Assembly: GCA_003448025.1 (NCBI GenBank)
Contig: DLXL01000487.1
Location: 1-8,015, forward strand
Source: Saprospirales bacterium
Lineage (GTDB): Bacteria; Bacteroidota; Bacteroidia; Chitinophagales; Saprospiraceae
Direction: 5' to 3'
DNA: 8,015 nt
Below, in pieces: positions 5,120-8,015 of this stretch. The translations under genes and the position numbers were made by a program. The notes below the pieces were generated by a model. The model was given only the letters and a program-made list of their open reading frames with translations. It searched no databases and was not told the DNA's origin. Each line of letters begins with the position of its first letter. The stretch's first letter is position 1.

Positions 5120-7060
5120 ATGAAATTCAAAGGCAAAGAGTCAAGTGGTTACCTCAAATACGAACTCAAAACATTCGAAAAGCTTCCAGTAAAAATTTGG
5201 GATGAACCCCTGGAAGCATCCAGCCATGTGGCCAGGAGTATCGCTTTAGCTATCCGGCAAAAACAACAGGACGGCGAAAGAATTGTACTTGGACTGGCTA
5301 CAGGAAGCACTCCTATCAAAGTATATGAAGAGTTGGTTCGTATGCACAAGGAAGAAGGCCTGAGCTTTCAAAATGTTGTCACTTTCAATCTTGATGAGTA
5401 TTACCCGATGACGAAAGAAGCCAGCCAGAGTTATTGGCGGTTCATGCATGAATATCTGTTTGACCACATTGATATCAAACGAGAGAACATTCATATTCCG
5501 GATGGCACAGTACCCATGGAGGAAATAGCAGCTTACTGTGAGCGTTACGAAAAAATGATGGACCTGGCTGGAGGCATTGACATACAACTGCTTGGCATTG
5601 GCCGTACTGGTCATATCGGATTCAATGAGCCAGGAGCATGGGAAAGTTCCATAACGCATATGGTAAGACTGGACCACCTCACCCGCCATGATGCAGCAAA
5701 GGACTTTTTTGGAGAAGATAATGTGCCTTACCGCGCCATTACCATGGGGGTAGGCAGTATCATGAAAGCTAGAACCATTTATCTACTGGCGTTCGGACAG
5801 CATAAAGCCAGTATCATACAACAAGCCATTGAAGGCGACATTACTCACTCTGTTCCTGCCTCTTTCCTGCAAAAGCACCCAAATACAAAGGTCATTTTGG
5901 ACAAAGGAGCCGCAGAAGAGCTTACCAAAATGAAATCGCCCTGGCTGGCCGGCATCTGCAACTGGAATGAGGATTTGATTTGCAAGGCAGTAGTCTGGCT
6001 TGCGCAAAAAACAGGAAAACCCATCCTGAAACTAACGGACCAAGATTACAACGAACATGGCTTAAGTGAACTGATCATCGAGGAAGCCAATTCATATGAA
6101 TTGAATATCCGAATCTTCAACCGCCTGCAGCGAACCATAACAGGCTGGCCGGGTGGAAAACCTAATGCCGACGATTCCCACCGTCCGGAACGAGCCAAAC
6201 CAGCTAAAAAACGGGTTATTTTGTTCAGCCCTCACCCGGACGACGATGTTATTTCCATGGGTGGAACATTTCAGCGACTGGTGGATCAGGGGCACGAAGT
6301 GCATGTGGCCTACCAGACCTCAGGCAATATCGCCGTGCACGATTATGATGCACTTCGTTATGCCGAATTCATGCTGGAATACGGTGAAACCCAAAATACC
6401 CTCACAGAAGAAAGTCGCAAGTTTTATCAAAAAATCATTCATTTTATCCAGAAAAAAGATGCCGGCGAACTGGACACGCCGGAAGTACGCTCCATCAAAG
6501 GTCTGATCCGACGTGGAGAAGCTCGTGGCGGTGCACGATTCACCGGTCTGACAGACGACCGGATCCATTTTCTGGATATGCCATTTTATGAAACCGGTGG
6601 CAGAAGAAAAATGCCACTGGGTGAGCAAGACATTCAAATCGTTGCTGCCTTGATCGAAAAAGTGAAGCCGCACCAGGTATATGCAGCAGGCGATCTGGCA
6701 GATCCTCATGGAACACACCGGGTTTGCCTGGATGCTATTTTCGCAGCATTCCACCAACTACGGCATAAACATGAATGGATGAAAGACTGCTGGTTATGGA
6801 TGTACCGCGGTGCATGGCACGAATGGGCGGTACACGAAATTGAAATGGCCGTACCGATGAGCCCACAACAACTTAGAAAAAAACGTCAGGCCATTTTTAT
6901 GCATCAAAGCCAAAAGGACCGCCCTCCGTTCCCGGGAGATGACAAGCGTGAATTTTGGCAACGCGCTGAAGACCGCAACCGGGAGACCGCGAATACATAC
7001 CGTTCCCTGGGTCTGGCAGAATATGAAGCCATGGAAGCCTTTGTAAGGTGGAAAGAATAG
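5120..7060 (+). CDS. nagB: fusion of glucosamine-6-phosphate deaminase (NagB) and PIG-L/LmbE-type deacetylase
   Basis: Residues about 20-275 form a NagB domain, which converts glucosamine-6-phosphate to fructose-6-phosphate and ammonia in the cytoplasm. Seen in it are the sugar-phosphate loop GLATGSTPIKVY (58-69), VVTFNLDEY with the catalytic Asp92 (E. coli Asp72), the loop GIGRTGHIGFNEPG (159-172) with His165 and Glu170 (E. coli His143 and Glu148), and Lys229 (E. coli Lys208). The position of E. coli Asp141 is Thr163. Residues about 276-360 are a linker. Residues about 364-560 are a PIG-L-type zinc deacetylase: VILFSPHPDDD (366-376) supplies the zinc ligands His372 and Asp375 and the catalytic base Asp374, and DPHGTHR (528-534) the third zinc ligand, a His of an HxxH pair. 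That family removes acetyl groups from N-acetylglucosaminyl substrates, so the fusion may both deacetylate and deaminate, replacing NagA. Similar long NagB proteins occur in Bacteroidota as far as I recall. It heads a probable operon with the SusC gene. ATG 5120 is the first in-frame start. Confidence 0.92.
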   Translation: MKFKGKESSGYLKYELKTFEKLPVKIWDEPLEASSHVARSIALAIRQKQQDGERIVLGLATGSTPIKVYEELVRMHKEEGLSFQNVVTFNLDEYYPMTKEASQSYWRFMHEYLFDHIDIKRENIHIPDGTVPMEEIAAYCERYEKMMDLAGGIDIQLLGIGRTGHIGFNEPGAWESSITHMVRLDHLTRHDAAKDFFGEDNVPYRAITMGVGSIMKARTIYLLAFGQHKASIIQQAIEGDITHSVPASFLQKHPNTKVILDKGAAEELTKMKSPWLAGICNWNEDLICKAVVWLAQKTGKPILKLTDQDYNEHGLSELIIEEANSYELNIRIFNRLQRTITGWPGGKPNADDSHRPERAKPAKKRVILFSPHPDDDVISMGGTFQRLVDQGHEVHVAYQTSGNIAVHDYDALRYAEFMLEYGETQNTLTEESRKFYQKIIHFIQKKDAGELDTPEVRSIKGLIRRGEARGGARFTGLTDDRIHFLDMPFYETGGRRKMPLGEQDIQIVAALIEKVKPHQVYAAGDLADPHGTHRVCLDAIFAAFHQLRHKHEWMKDCWLWMYRGAWHEWAVHEIEMAVPMSPQQLRKKRQAIFMHQSQKDRPPFPGDDKREFWQRAEDRNRETANTYRSLGLAEYEAMEAFVRWKE

Positions 7061-7117
7061 TCCCTTAAGCCATTTGACTACAAAACCTATCTTATTCACT
7101 CAACCAGTCATTTTTGT

Positions 7118-8015
7118 ATGAAGCACAAACAACAAATCATGGGCACTATCCTATTTTGGGTGCCTTTGTTGCTTTTCTGCCTTGCCTTTACGGGCAATGT
7201 AGTGGCACAAACCGTTTCAGGCATGGTTTCCGATGCTGTTACCGGGGAAGCGCTCATAGGCGCATCCGTGACAGAATCCGGAACCCGGAATGGAACCAGA
7301 ACTGATGCCGACGGTAAGTTCAAGCTGAATGTAAGCAACACTTCAGGCACCCTCGTTGTGAGCTATGTTGGCTATGAAACCATGCAGGTGAGCATTGGCG
7401 GCTCAACTACACTGGATATCAAGCTGTCATCCGGCTCCCAGCTCGACGAAGTAGTGGTAACTGCTTTGGGTATCTCCAGAGAGAAAAAATCCCTCACTTA
7501 CGGCGCGCAGGAGATCAGCAATTCAGATCTGACCCGCGTGAAAGATCCCAACGTGATCAACTCCCTGTCAGGCCGCACAGCCGGTTTGCAGATCAACCGA
7601 AGCGGTTCAGGCGTTGGTGGCTCCACCCGTGTAGTAATGCGCGGACAAAAATCTACCCGCGACAACAACGTTCTTTATGTGATCGACGGTGTCCCCATGT
7701 TTAACTTTTCTCCCGGACAGCCGGGCGACATTTGGGGGCAGTCCGGAAATTCAGGTAACGTTGGCCGTGACGGTGGTGATGCCATCTCCAATCTCAATCC
7801 TGAAGATATTGAGAGCATGACGGTGCTGAAAGGCGCCTCTGCAGCGGCTTTGTATGGAAGTCAGGCCGCTAACGTCGTCATTCTGGTTACCACTAAAAAA
7901 GGTAAAGCAGGTGATCCAAAAATAGAGTTTTCCAGCAATGCAACCTGGGAACAGGTTGCACATAGCCCGGAGCTTCAGTTTTCTTATGGATCCCGTCAGA
8001 ATGAAAACTTCAGCT
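7118..8015 (+). CDS. SusC/RagA-family TonB-dependent outer membrane receptor, N-terminal part (runs off window)
   Basis: 299 codons are present of a protein that normally has about 1000. A signal peptide covers residues 1-30 (basic MKHKQQ, hydrophobic ILFWVPLLLFCLAF, likely cut after VVA at residue 30). Next is a CarboxypepD_reg-like beta-sandwich (about 31-103; VSGMVSDAVTGEALIGASV, then TDADGKFKL). The SusC signature LDEVVVTALG is at 109-118. The TonB plug starts at about 120, with SGRTAGLQI (151-159), MRGQKSTRDNNVLYVIDGVP (174-193) and ASAAALYGSQAANVVILVTT (240-259). The barrel lies beyond the window. With a SusD lipoprotein partner, expected just downstream, such receptors import oligosaccharides or peptides across the outer membrane using TonB energy. 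The gene starts 57 bp after the nagB fusion with no terminator or convincing promoter between, so co-transcription under the same LacI-type control is likely; an amino-sugar oligomer as substrate is inferred from that. The start is the first Met before the signal peptide; Met8 is an alternative. Confidence 0.93.
   Translation, partial: MKHKQQIMGTILFWVPLLLFCLAFTGNVVAQTVSGMVSDAVTGEALIGASVTESGTRNGTRTDADGKFKLNVSNTSGTLVVSYVGYETMQVSIGGSTTLDIKLSSGSQLDEVVVTALGISREKKSLTYGAQEISNSDLTRVKDPNVINSLSGRTAGLQINRSGSGVGGSTRVVMRGQKSTRDNNVLYVIDGVPMFNFSPGQPGDIWGQSGNSGNVGRDGGDAISNLNPEDIESMTVLKGASAAALYGSQAANVVILVTTKKGKAGDPKIEFSSNATWEQVAHSPELQFSYGSRQNENFS

Noticed and set aside
6153..6757. Open frames of 117 codons (plus) and 145 codons (minus)
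   Set aside because: Both fall within the PIG-L half of the fusion gene in other frames and show no domain-like sequence.

Overview
The window looks like a piece of a Bacteroidota chromosome, most likely Chitinophagaceae or a close relative. The signs are a SusC/RagA-type TonB-dependent receptor, a short (289 aa) primary sigma factor that starts in the usual Bacteroidota way, a TamB/AsmA-like envelope protein, promoter -7 boxes of the form TAnnTTTG, and start codons without clear Shine-Dalgarno sequences. There are seven protein genes, two of them cut by the window edges. I see no tRNA, rRNA, CRISPR array, insertion sequence or phage gene.

Layout. Positions 1-1090 (minus) hold the N-terminal 363 codons of a TamB-like inner-membrane-anchored protein; the first 40 bases form a perfect palindrome that touches the window edge. 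A divergent 173-bp gap leads to an unrecognised single-helix membrane protein (1264-1842, plus). The primary sigma factor rpoD follows at 2032-2901 (plus), ending at a strong intrinsic terminator (2958-3006). Convergent to it is paaC (3039-3779, minus), a structural subunit of phenylacetyl-CoA epoxidase, here without its usual partner genes. Upstream of paaC on the same strand is a LacI-family repressor (3816-4907, minus).

The most coherent functional unit is the right half. The LacI-family gene is divergent from a 646-aa fusion of glucosamine-6-phosphate deaminase (NagB) and a PIG-L/LmbE-type zinc deacetylase (5120-7060, plus). The 212-bp gap between them carries two near-identical 16-bp palindromic operators centred 32 bp apart. 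The second lies over the expected -33 region of a promoter whose -7 box perfectly matches TAnnTTTG. A SusC-family receptor begins 57 bp after the fusion gene (7118 to the edge), probably followed by susD outside the window. My reading is a repressor-controlled amino-sugar (GlcNAc, chitin-oligomer or peptidoglycan sugar) uptake and catabolism locus: the receptor imports an oligosaccharide, and the fusion enzyme deacetylates and/or deaminates the product to fructose-6-phosphate and ammonia. The domain calls are firm; the substrate and the regulatory circuit are inferred.

Points worth a second look are the NagB active-site loop, where the position of E. coli Asp141 is threonine; the deacetylase fusion with no separate nagA in view; the orphan paaC; the operator pair; and the edge palindrome, which may be an assembly artefact.
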